Source of the DNA: Branchiostoma floridae
Lineage: Eukaryota > Chordata > Leptocardii > Amphioxiformes > Branchiostomatidae
Direction of reading: 5' to 3'
Assembly: GCF_000003815.2 (NCBI RefSeq)
Contig: NC_049984.1
Location: forward strand, 19,777,939-19,841,938
Length of the DNA: 64,000 bases
The notes under the pieces are model-generated. The model saw only the letters and a list, made by a program, of their open reading frames with translations. It made no database searches and had not been told where the DNA came from. The position numbers and the translations under genes were made by a program. Positions 56,046-64,000 of the stretch are shown here, piece after piece (position 1 is the first letter of the stretch; each line of letters starts with the position of its first letter).

Positions 56046-57291
56046 GGGTTTATTTGGAAATTATACCTCTTTCTTTAAGTGCATCTATTGTCAACTTGCT
56101 TCAATCATTTTGGTATCAGTGTCAACTTGTATATTTATGACAGTATATTTTTTGGGGATTTATTTCCTGTTTGTAGCAAGGCTTCTTTGTAATCTGCAGC
56201 TATTCTGAGTCAGGGTATTTGATATTCTTTCGTGATAGAACAACATGTATTTAACATCGAGGGAAGTACAATGTACTTCCATATAATGTATGACTTGTTC
56301 CTCTCAATTAGAAGGGATTATTGCCTGTCTATTTTTACATAAATGTTGTAAGAGGTTTTGTATGTACAGCTTTTATCTCAATACATAACTGCTGAATTGA
56401 CTGGAAGCTGTGAATTGCTAAAGTAGAGAGATAAGTTAATGGAGACCATTTCAATTGTTGTGTTATAAAGCTCATCTCACACTACAAATGACAAGTAGAA
56501 GTAGTATGTATATACATGTCTTTTATTTACATGCTTGTAAAGTACAGCTCAAAATTACATCATACCTCTTTCAAGTGGGTATGCGGTGTGAATTACCATG
56601 AATACTCAAACCTAGAGTACTGATAGTACATGTGCAGAAGTAGTTCTTAAGATAATACAGCCAGTGTAAATCTCTATCAATACCTGCACACCTTGACATA
56701 CCAATTTTGTGTTATGCCTTAAGAAATAAATGGCAACATTTGCAATGACAATGAAAATTTAGTTCACACGAATGCTTCCTTCACACCACTGGTAATTTGA
56801 ATGATTCACAGTTAATAGTATGCAAAATGTAACAAACCTTCAAATGCAACTGTCCCTCAGGTACAATAATACAGAGATGCCTATCACATTTTGTCTGATA
56901 AACAAAACTTTGACTTACATTTACAACACATAAGAAAAATAAGCCGCTGTACTCACACAAAAAAGTCACATTATAGTTGTACAGATTCTACTATTATATA
57001 AGGGCTGGGTTTGGCAATAACTGCTGAACAGGAATACAAGGCAATGGTTCCAGCTGTAATCTTTCAGCCCTAATCTAACATGTCTATGTATAAATCTATC
57101 AATCACCATATTAATAATACAAATCACTGTTGGCACATTTGCCATGAGCACAGAATACACTCTTCTCCTCTGTGGAAGCGTGGCCAGACATAGTCTGTCA
57201 AAGTTTGACCTGACTTTGTCACAGCAGGTACTTCATTCTCAATTCTGCAAGAATATTTTCCCTGTGCACAGAGCTGTCATTTCTGTAAATT
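56046..57291. other. Convergent intergenic region; no further gene
   Basis: AT-rich sequence with only short open stretches. An aataaa at 56725-56730 could end the plus-strand helicase transcript, and a tttatt at 56522-56527 (aataaa on the minus strand) could end the opposing transcript. If both are used, the two messages overlap by about 200 bases at their 3' ends. This is a weak inference from hexamers only. Confidence 0.35.
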
Positions 57292-57483
57292 TAGTCTCCA
57301 AGCAGACCCTACGGTGCCTTAGAGATAATATCAAAGCTGGCAAAGGAGTATAGCCCGCCAAAGGGAGATAGCCCGCCAAAGGGAGATAGCCGGCCAAAGG
57401 GAGTCAAACGGGTGCCAGTATACCAAGTCCCTGGCCAGCTTTGATACTATTTTTAAGGCACCGTAGGGTCTGCTTGGAGACTA
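57292..57483. mobile_element. Foldback TIR element, family B-related, with 8-bp target duplication
   Basis: Begins tagtctccaagcagacccta and ends tagggtctgcttggagacta; the inverted arms extend to cggtgcctta...taaggcaccg and further to atcaaagctggc/gccagctttgat. The direct repeat tgtaaatt flanks it at 57284-57291 and 57484-57491. The centre carries three copies of a 20-bp word based on agcccgccaaagggagat. Its tip sequence (a-g-t-c-t-c-c-a-a-g-c-a-g-a) is close to that of the elements at 21521 and 53488. Confidence 0.9.
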
Positions 57484-57556
57484 TGTAAATTCTGTCAGAA
57501 ACATTTATACGTAACTGAAGACATCGCGAGAAAACATACAGTGAGTGTAAAACATA

Positions 57557-60500
57557 TCATTCTGCAGGCACATTTGCCCTGTACACAGTTTGAACTCGCC
57601 TCCTCTGAGGATACACATCGTACATTTTCCTGTCAAAATTGGCCTTGACCTTTTCACGGCCTTTTACATATACATCAATACAATCATTTAGAACAAACTT
57701 GCCACTGAAAGGATATGCCTTGGCCTTTCGGCGTTCAGTGTTGTGGAGAAAGAACTGCTCCTTCAAGCAATACATGCAGACCAAAATCTGGTCTGGAAGT
57801 GCTGAGGGTTCACTATGGCGCTTTGTGTGGTGAACATCAAAGCCACCTCTGGATTTGTAGCAAGCCCTCGCACTTCCTACCAGTTGCAGGTTCACATTCA
57901 ACCTCTGCAAAGTTTTCAGTGTTGTTTGGCCTGAGCAATACTGCTTCAGAGGCTTCACAATGTAAGACTCAACATACTCGTCATTTGCAATATTGTGACC
58001 AGCCTTCCCTTCAACACTTACAGAGCAATTCTGCCTAACCATCATCCTGGTAGCAATCGGCCATGCTGCTGTCACGTTTACAACATGCGACAGCGCCTCA
58101 ATCCAATAGTTCTTCTTCTTGGATTGGGCAAATATGGGCAACAACAACAGCCAAACAGTCTCTCTAGCAGCACCTATCCCATTCTTAATCGCACTATAAT
58201 ACAACCTTAGCAGTGGCCCAAACAGGTTTACAGACTGGATCCTGTAGCGAAATGCCACATCCTCTTCTGAACAAGAACTTATCCACTCTTTAAACTTAGT
58301 TAGTAGCAGTGTACCCTTATCTGGACCACAGCTTGAAAGCTCTACTTCAGTGGGGAACATGTCAGACTGTTTGAACTCAAGTACAGCACAAAGACCATAT
58401 CCGTAAGCCACGTCTCGATTGGCCTCTCTGATTAGCTGTAAATTGTTCTCCTTAAACTTATCCTTACCATACGTTTCTTTTTTCACTTTCTTTCTCTTGA
58501 GGACATCAGATGTTATGTGATAGAGTCCTCCGGGACCTTGAGACTTAGCAAAACACTCTTCAACATAACCTGCAGCATGCAGGTCCCCTGGCATCTCTGC
58601 AGTCCAGCCAAATGCAACCTCGTCACTTAACCTGCAGTGCCTGTGGTTTTTGGTTGTAAGGCCGTCCCCAACAGTGACATTTGGGGCATTCTTTCTATGG
58701 AACACATAGCCATCGTCACTGACATGAACTTCCTGTATCTGGCTAGCCAGGGTATCGACTTCACTGACACTTTCAACCCCCTCACCTGAAAACTGCATGT
58801 AAATATCTATACCTTCAGTGGCTGGGGCTACATAGTTTTCCAATAGGAACATAGTGTCATTCTGGCCCGTCCTTCTAGCAAGGGTTAGTGGAGACGGAAA
58901 ATGCATGAAAGTGATACCGTCTACGCTTACTCCCTGGGTCTCCAGGAGACACTTAACCATTTCTGTATCATGCCTGAGTACAGCGAGACAAAGGGGTGTA
59001 GCTCCACACCCTTCTTCACTATCTACATTTACACCTGCAGCTACTAGATACCTTAATAGCTTCACATTTCCTGTCTCTACAACTACGTGGACTAGACTAC
59101 GCTCTAAATGATCTACAATTCCATCCCAACTGTCCCTAGAGTCCAGCACGTACTTGGCAAACTCAGCTGTGTCTGCTGCATTCCCTGCTCTCTCTGCAAC
59201 GGCAAGTCTGTCCTCCATATTCGAAAGAACAGTTTTCATTTTCTCGTCTCTGTCCTTCCATCTCTGCTTCAGAGAACTGAGATGTCGAGAGTTTACAGGT
59301 ACCTCCGCGTCATCTTCTTCCAGTGCCACGTCTGCTTCCCCCTCATCATCCCAAGAGTCGGCTGCAATGGCGTTTAGTAGAACGGTTTGATCTGCCCTGT
59401 GTTGATTTATACTTTGGTTGAATTCATACCTCTTTCTGGCTGCTGTGATGTCAAACTGGATGTTGTGTTCATTAAACGGCAAGTATTGGGTTTGACTTCT
59501 TTCGATTGGAATGCCAAACTCTCGAGCAAACTCTTCGTCAATACAAGCTGTTCCAGTTAATGTTGCCTCATTTTCAGTTGACAAGGGAAGTATGAGTATG
59601 TCCGATTGTTTACATTTCAGTGGCTTTGCTGCTGGTTTGTGTTTTATTACGTGGGTTTTGGATGACTTGAAGGACTGTCCTGACATCCATGCTTTTTGTT
59701 CTGCCAGGGTTTTCTGTGACTGTTGTCGTGTGTCTTCTGGAAGTTGGTTCAGACCTATGTCTAGAAGCTCAAGGTAAAAACTGTCCTGGGCCTCTTCCCA
59801 TATCTGTGCCAATTCGGGATGGGTATCGATGAAAACATCATCCACAATGACGTCTTCCACGGGTTTCTGAGGCATCTCTGCGGTGTCCTTTGCTTCGAAA
59901 AGTTCCTTGATGCCTTCCAGGTCTGGCTTCAGCGCCATCCGAACAGTGAAGTTCCACATCCGTGGCTTCCCTTTTAACACTCTCATGTGACGCACGGCTC
60001 TGAAGATGTTGATGTTGTCATACGCAAATATGACAGGTCCATTGTCGCCAAACTTGCAGTCGATGACGGGTTGAAAGTTCTTCAGTCGCTCCCCCATGAA
60101 GCCCATTAGGGTGTCCCAGCTTTCTGACAAGCCGAGATGCTGTAACAGTGACACAAACTGTTTGCCGGCTCCGTAAGACACTGCGACAAGGCCAAACAGA
60201 ATGCTCACGTCATTGCTGGCTCGGGCGCTCCGCAAGTCCAGCAGGCCACAAAGAGCGTGTGTCGCACTCTTAAGCTTCACAGCATCAGTTTTCAGCTTGT
60301 TTTTTGAACTTCTGTCCGTTACAATTAATGTCCATAAAATGGAGTGTATGAGGGGACAGCTTTCATGTAGAGATTCGGCCAGGTGACTGAAGAATGTTTC
60401 TGGCACTTCATCAATGACTCTGTCCCTCACACCCAAGTTCACCATGCTTTCAAACTTCTTCATTTCCTCTGACAGCCTTGTTCGTTGCTCCAATGACAGG

Positions 60501-61300
60501 TGGTACCCACTTTTCATGTGTTCATTAAGGCTTTCCGCATGTTCCTTATACAGCCGTACAAGGGTGGACACAAGCTTGTTCCTTTTACTCCACAGCTCCG
60601 CAAACTGTGAAGATGCCTGCTGCTCTCCACCAAACTTGGCGATGCTTGCCCAGCTTTCCTCTAGCTCGAGGTCGACCTTCTCGATCAGTTTTCTAATGTT
60701 TTCAATTTGGTCTGTGCTGCCTGTGCCCAGCTGCAGATTACCCAACACGGGTAGCTTCCACCTTAAGCCTTTCAGAATCTTGTGGTGCTTGTCGTAGTCA
60801 TAGGAGAACACAGAAGCCGTTATTTTACAAAGTGACCTCCCTGATATCCTGGCACCCTCTGCCAACGCTTCCTCCTCCTCCTTGTTAGAACACTGCATGG
60901 CCATTTGTTTGCAGTGAGCTTGCACCTGACTGAGTATCTCGTCCTGCGAAAGGCTTCCTTCCTCGCGCTGACATTCTTCCAGCCTTTCCAGCAGGTATCC
61001 TCGTACAGCCGAGCATTTTGTTTCATTTTGTCTCCGTTTAGCAGAAGGCTGAGGAAGGGACTTGGATTTGGGTGTCAGAGTTCGCTTCTTGTCTTTCATT
61101 GGTGTTTTACTTTTAGTCGGTGTAGTTGCAAGTGGCGGTGACAGGTCTGGTAGCAGGCTAGCCAGTGGCTGGTCATCATCAGATGTCGCTTCTGCGCATG
61201 TTCTTAGTGTCTTTGTTGGGGTTGTTGCCAAGGATGGTGGTAGCAACCTGGCCAGCGGCTCATCATCCGATGACGTGTCACTGTCATCCATTTCTGCCAT
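57557..61300 (-). CDS. Large DUF6589-like protein with inserted ankyrin repeats, 1247 residues
   Basis: The frame is uninterrupted and intronless. Residues 1-90 are acidic, Ser/Thr/Pro-rich with two copies of a SDDEPLA/SDDDQPLASLLP motif and a basic KKRTLTPKSK patch (likely nuclear). About 130-340 is helical. About 385-480 contains YGAGKQFVSLLQHLGLSESW and VIFAYDNINIFRAVRHMRVL, like the N-terminal part of DUF6589 proteins. About 750-850 holds two to three ankyrin-type repeats (LVHVVVETGNVKLLRYLVAA, GATPLCLAVLRHDTEMVKCL). About 930-1200 resembles the DUF6589 C-terminal half: GDLHAAGYVEECF, KKKNYWIEALSHVV, EGKAGHNIANDEYVESYIVK, KTLQRLN. Start chosen at 61300, which follows a plausible 3' splice site at 61318. 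Function of DUF6589 is unknown to me; a recombinase role is only a hypothesis. A broken copy is at 1818-2175. Confidence 0.7.
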   Translation of the reverse strand: MAEMDDSDTSSDDEPLARLLPPSLATTPTKTLRTCAEATSDDDQPLASLLPDLSPPLATTPTKSKTPMKDKKRTLTPKSKSLPQPSAKRRQNETKCSAVRGYLLERLEECQREEGSLSQDEILSQVQAHCKQMAMQCSNKEEEEALAEGARISGRSLCKITASVFSYDYDKHHKILKGLRWKLPVLGNLQLGTGSTDQIENIRKLIEKVDLELEESWASIAKFGGEQQASSQFAELWSKRNKLVSTLVRLYKEHAESLNEHMKSGYHLSLEQRTRLSEEMKKFESMVNLGVRDRVIDEVPETFFSHLAESLHESCPLIHSILWTLIVTDRSSKNKLKTDAVKLKSATHALCGLLDLRSARASNDVSILFGLVAVSYGAGKQFVSLLQHLGLSESWDTLMGFMGERLKNFQPVIDCKFGDNGPVIFAYDNINIFRAVRHMRVLKGKPRMWNFTVRMALKPDLEGIKELFEAKDTAEMPQKPVEDVIVDDVFIDTHPELAQIWEEAQDSFYLELLDIGLNQLPEDTRQQSQKTLAEQKAWMSGQSFKSSKTHVIKHKPAAKPLKCKQSDILILPLSTENEATLTGTACIDEEFAREFGIPIERSQTQYLPFNEHNIQFDITAARKRYEFNQSINQHRADQTVLLNAIAADSWDDEGEADVALEEDDAEVPVNSRHLSSLKQRWKDRDEKMKTVLSNMEDRLAVAERAGNAADTAEFAKYVLDSRDSWDGIVDHLERSLVHVVVETGNVKLLRYLVAAGVNVDSEEGCGATPLCLAVLRHDTEMVKCLLETQGVSVDGITFMHFPSPLTLARRTGQNDTMFLLENYVAPATEGIDIYMQFSGEGVESVSEVDTLASQIQEVHVSDDGYVFHRKNAPNVTVGDGLTTKNHRHCRLSDEVAFGWTAEMPGDLHAAGYVEECFAKSQGPGGLYHITSDVLKRKKVKKETYGKDKFKENNLQLIREANRDVAYGYGLCAVLEFKQSDMFPTEVELSSCGPDKGTLLLTKFKEWISSCSEEDVAFRYRIQSVNLFGPLLRLYYSAIKNGIGAARETVWLLLLPIFAQSKKKNYWIEALSHVVNVTAAWPIATRMMVRQNCSVSVEGKAGHNIANDEYVESYIVKPLKQYCSGQTTLKTLQRLNVNLQLVGSARACYKSRGGFDVHHTKRHSEPSALPDQILVCMYCLKEQFFLHNTERRKAKAYPFSGKFVLNDCIDVYVKGREKVKANFDRKMYDVYPQRRRVQTVYRANVPAE

Positions 61301-62546
61301 TAAAAAAAATGGTTACTAGCTGACAAGCGTGATCATCATTTATACAAACTTACAATACTTTGTTAACTAGTTTGCATATCAGACCATAAAAGTAAAGCTT
61401 ACCATCAAAGGTATCCTATAAACAGACTGCAAAATGGAACTCGTTAGACAGAAAAGTCTGAGTTATAAATTTGTCATACCAAAAGAATTGTAATATATGA
61501 GTTGTAAAGCATTGCCTCACCTGAATATACACACTCTTCACTTCCTCCAGTAAGTCACTTCCTCCTTGTCGTCAAGCTAGGACAGGAATATCTCAGGACA
61601 CACCTAACAATGGGAAAGTTTTATCAGGGTGGTACAAAACAGACTGGCATTCTTTCCAAGAAAAACACATGTAGCTCTAATGTACTTGGTCATCCAGCTG
61701 TAAGCCACAGATTATATGCATCCAAAATATGAACATCAAAATTCAAATGGCTGATTCTTGCTTTACTATCCATTTCTAAATTAGACCCCCCCCCCCAAAA
61801 AAAAAAAGAATTTTGAGCTGGGAATTCATAAATGAAAATGGCATTGCTAAAATAAATATATAAAAAATGTAGCAAAAGTTATACATAATAACGCATTACT
61901 CCCCCAGCAAATGTATCCTAGAAATAGAGAGTAAATTGGGAGCTGTTTGAATTTAAGGTACCCACCCTGAGGGCGTTGCCAAAAACACCCCCCCCCCCCC
62001 TCCACGTGAATGAACTACTAACTTTCCACTTCACCATACCAATCATCAGCAAATTTGCGGCGAAAATAGCAATCGCCGCCCAATCTTTGTATATCAGAGG
62101 GGACATAAATGAAATATGAAGTTCGGGGCGATCTTATGTCTACAAAAATACGCGATGACTTTGAGCAAATTACCAAGATCGTAAACAGCATGGCGGCCAT
62201 CTTTTCCGATAAATAACATCCGAGTTTAGCCTACCGCATCGGTCTATTAAGATGCACATAATCCAAAATTTTGCGCCGATGGGAATATATGGTCAACATA
62301 GTATGGCCACAAATTGATATAAAAGTGCAAATTTTCCATTTGGAGTAAAAACGACGCGATGAAAAGCGTGCATGTATAAACTTGCATAAATTACGATAAA
62401 TTTTTTTACAGTTTTCAAACCGACATCACGAGTCGTGGAATCCTATTCAGACAATTATTTACCTTGTTCCAAAGACTATTCGCATCGTAGATTACACATA
62501 TAGATTTTTGAGGCACTCATGTATCTATAAAGTGTGAAAAACTTAC
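61301..62546 (-). other. 5' untranslated region and introns of the 1247-residue gene
   Basis: On the minus strand a strong donor (cgag|gtaagt) ends an upstream exon at 62547, and possible acceptors lie just before the start codon (cttgtcag and gctag near 61318-61324). A second donor-like site (tcag|gtgagg) near 61519 suggests an additional small non-coding exon. AT-rich intron-like sequence fills the interval, with homopolymer runs at 61786-61808 and 61989-62000. No separate gene seen. Confidence 0.5.
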
Positions 62547-62645
62547 CTCGAAAATCGGCGACTCCCGTGCAGAAATCGCGACTCCCATGTAACCAATTCT
62601 GGCAGCGTCCTGACGCGCCAGTAGCTCTCCTTCCCAGGTTTATAT
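62547..62645 (-). promoter_or_regulatory. TATA-type promoter and first exon of the 1247-residue gene
   Basis: Minus strand reads gatataaacc with tataaa at 62644-62639. Roughly 30 bases downstream would place the transcription start near 62614. The presumed first exon runs from there to 62547 and contains two copies of the word cgggagtcgc / tgggagtcgcg before the gtaagt donor. The region is GC-richer than its surroundings. Confidence 0.5.
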
Positions 62646-62804
62646 CGCTTCCCCCAGCATGCTTTGCGCGGAAAAGTTACACTCGTACCCAGGTTACCCA
62701 GGACACAAAGACTTGGTAAACACGAAAAGGCGCCCCGCTATGCTCAGTGGGCCCGGGGCGTGGATCTAATTAAAGGACGCTGTGGAGGAGCGTGGTGTGG
62801 AACT

Positions 62805-62870
62805 ATTTTCTGGCGGCACTTGTGTACATCCTGTCTGGGGAGGGTATTCGGTGGCGAGGGATGACGAGGC
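62805..62870. repeat. Patch shared with 18268-18345
   Basis: actattttctggcggcactt, then gtgtacatcctgtctgggga and gggtattcggtggcgaggga match 18266-18345 (actatttttggcggcgcttg, gtgtaccttccgtcaggcct, gggtattattcggtgcaggc) with few changes over ~65 bp in the same orientation. It is 160 bases upstream of the minus-strand promoter and may be the edge of a repeated unit. Confidence 0.55.
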
Positions 62871-62879
62871 TCACGTAGG

Positions 62880-63440
62880 GTTTGTACAACGAGTGGATGT
62901 GGATAATGCAGAAAATGCAACTGGTGTTGGGTCGTGACTTGCAGTTTCCTCATGTAGCTTGACGCAGCGAATAATATTTTATATAATAAAAACTTCAACT
63001 TCTACTACCGATTAAAATAGTTGAAAGCGCTAAAATTTTTCGACCATAGCTAATTTCTCGTCAGACAAAATTGAAAATTAAGTTGTAATTTGGTTTTTAG
63101 ACATAGCTACAGGTAGGTAAGAAAACAAAGGCACCATGCCAAGGGCCACTTTTGGACAACCAGGTACAGCAGAGCCTGCCTCAGCCCAAGTTGGACAAAG
63201 AGTCAAATAAGAGAAGTCATCGGTACAGTCAACAATTGACCCTGATGATGACCACACTGTTAAAGCAGCTTCTTCAGCAAAGAACATACAGGAGAATGAA
63301 ACTGGAAGTCGCCCATCACCATTACACCCACTGAAGAAGGCTGTGCCTTGAAAACATAAAGGATAGTCCTGAAGAAGCAAGATTCTGGACAGGCTTTCTG
63401 GATCCTTTGTGGCAGTGTTTAACTATCTCAAAGCAAAGGA
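62880..63440. other. No gene confidently recognised
   Basis: Short open stretches only, on both strands (for example minus 63078-63380). None has a recognised domain or splice borders that I trust. Confidence 0.5.
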
Positions 63441-63459
63441 AGCAACAATGCGTTACTGC

Positions 63460-63861
63460 GGGGGGGGGGGGGGGGGGGAAAATACACTTTAAACGTCGCT
63501 TTTTTTTTAAACCCGGAAAGGAAAAAAAAATTTTCTTTTAAACAAGAAAACTTTTCTGTGAAGGGGAAAATTAAAAACCGGTTGCTACTGAAAGAAATTT
63601 CAGGGTCCCCCGTAGGGAGGCTACATTTTCAAAAATGTTTTCTTCCTGGGTTAAACCAAAGGACCGAAAAATCCAGTCCTTTTTTGGGCCGACCGGTAAA
63701 AAAATTTATGAAACCGGGAAAAATTTTTTAAAAAGACTTTAAAAATTTTAAAAATTTCCTTAAGTTTGAAAAAAACCATCGTCGGAAGCCCCCTTTCCAA
63801 ACTTTTAAAAAGGAAAAGCGGGGTCCCCTGGGCTTTGGCCCAAAAGGGAAAAAGCCCGAAC
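63460..63861. other. Probable low-quality sequence beside a gap
   Basis: A run of 19 G (63460-63478) is followed by ~380 bases crowded with doubled and tripled bases (aaaaattttttaaaaag, ccccctttcc, gggaaaaagcccg). This texture differs from the rest of the window and ends at a 100-N gap (63862-63961). It reads like end-of-read basecalling noise. Nothing should be annotated here. Confidence 0.8.
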
Positions 63862-64000
63862 NNNNNNNNNNNNNNNNNNNNNNNNNNNNNNNNNNNNNNN
63901 NNNNNNNNNNNNNNNNNNNNNNNNNNNNNNNNNNNNNNNNNNNNNNNNNNNNNNNNNNNNNTTATAGTTTTAAATTTTCGTTAGTTTTGATACGACGCAT

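Noticed and set aside
57639-61319. Plus-strand open frames opposite the 1247-residue gene
   Set aside because: All are short and lie antisense to a continuous, domain-bearing coding sequence.
63479-63861. A lysine/phenylalanine-rich gene near the right edge
   Set aside because: The stretch has the texture of low-quality basecalls next to a gap.

Overview
This window is eukaryotic: it has spliced coding segments with GT/AG borders and polypyrimidine tracts, long gene-poor stretches, several satellite arrays and many decayed transposable elements. There is no prokaryotic gene organisation. The mix of elements (DIRS-like and Ty3/Gypsy-like retroelements, hAT, Mutator-like and other DDE-type transposase relics, many short TIR elements), expanded HECT-like gene fragments and frequent 'tacatgta'-type words fits a marine invertebrate. 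A lancelet (Branchiostoma) is my best guess; this is inference and was not checked by a search. Eight runs of N interrupt the assembly. Six are exactly 100 bases, probably of arbitrary length, and two are longer (26265-26726 and 52095-52572).

Layout. 1-15.2 kb is a graveyard of gene and element fragments: a DIRS-like RNase H piece, a broken copy of the large gene found at 57.6-61.3 kb, a frameshifted HECT-like N-lobe with flanking exons, a palindromic 39/42-bp minisatellite, a hAT transposase C-terminus and a Ty3/Gypsy reverse transcriptase scrap. 15.2-21.5 kb is nearly featureless apart from a 31-bp minisatellite and a small TIR element. 21.7-30.6 kb is satellite: a ~210-bp family, interrupted by a TIR element made of minisatellites, then a second ~205-bp family. 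30.7-31.7 kb holds a hairpin-forming repeat and a purine-rich tract. 31.7-40.8 kb carries minus-strand remnants of transposon-like genes, including a multi-exon gene whose last visible exon has been tandemly triplicated and carries a coding 12-bp VNTR. 41.1-52 kb is more relics, a Gag fragment, and a second full copy (48372-50005) of the minisatellite TIR element.

The best-preserved part is 52.6-62.7 kb. Two convergent genes lie here. On the plus strand is a C2H2 zinc-finger/RecQ-type helicase (52919-55714, one intron, N-gap between helicase motifs I and II). On the minus strand is an uninterrupted 1247-residue protein (57557-61300) that looks like a DUF6589-type protein split by ankyrin repeats. 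Both have recognisable TATA-type promoters. A diverged, frameshifted fragment of the 1247-residue gene sits at 1818-2175, so this gene has been copied within the neighbourhood. I propose that the zinc-finger RecQ and DUF6589/ankyrin pair is the gene cargo of a large mobile element. Its ends are not established.
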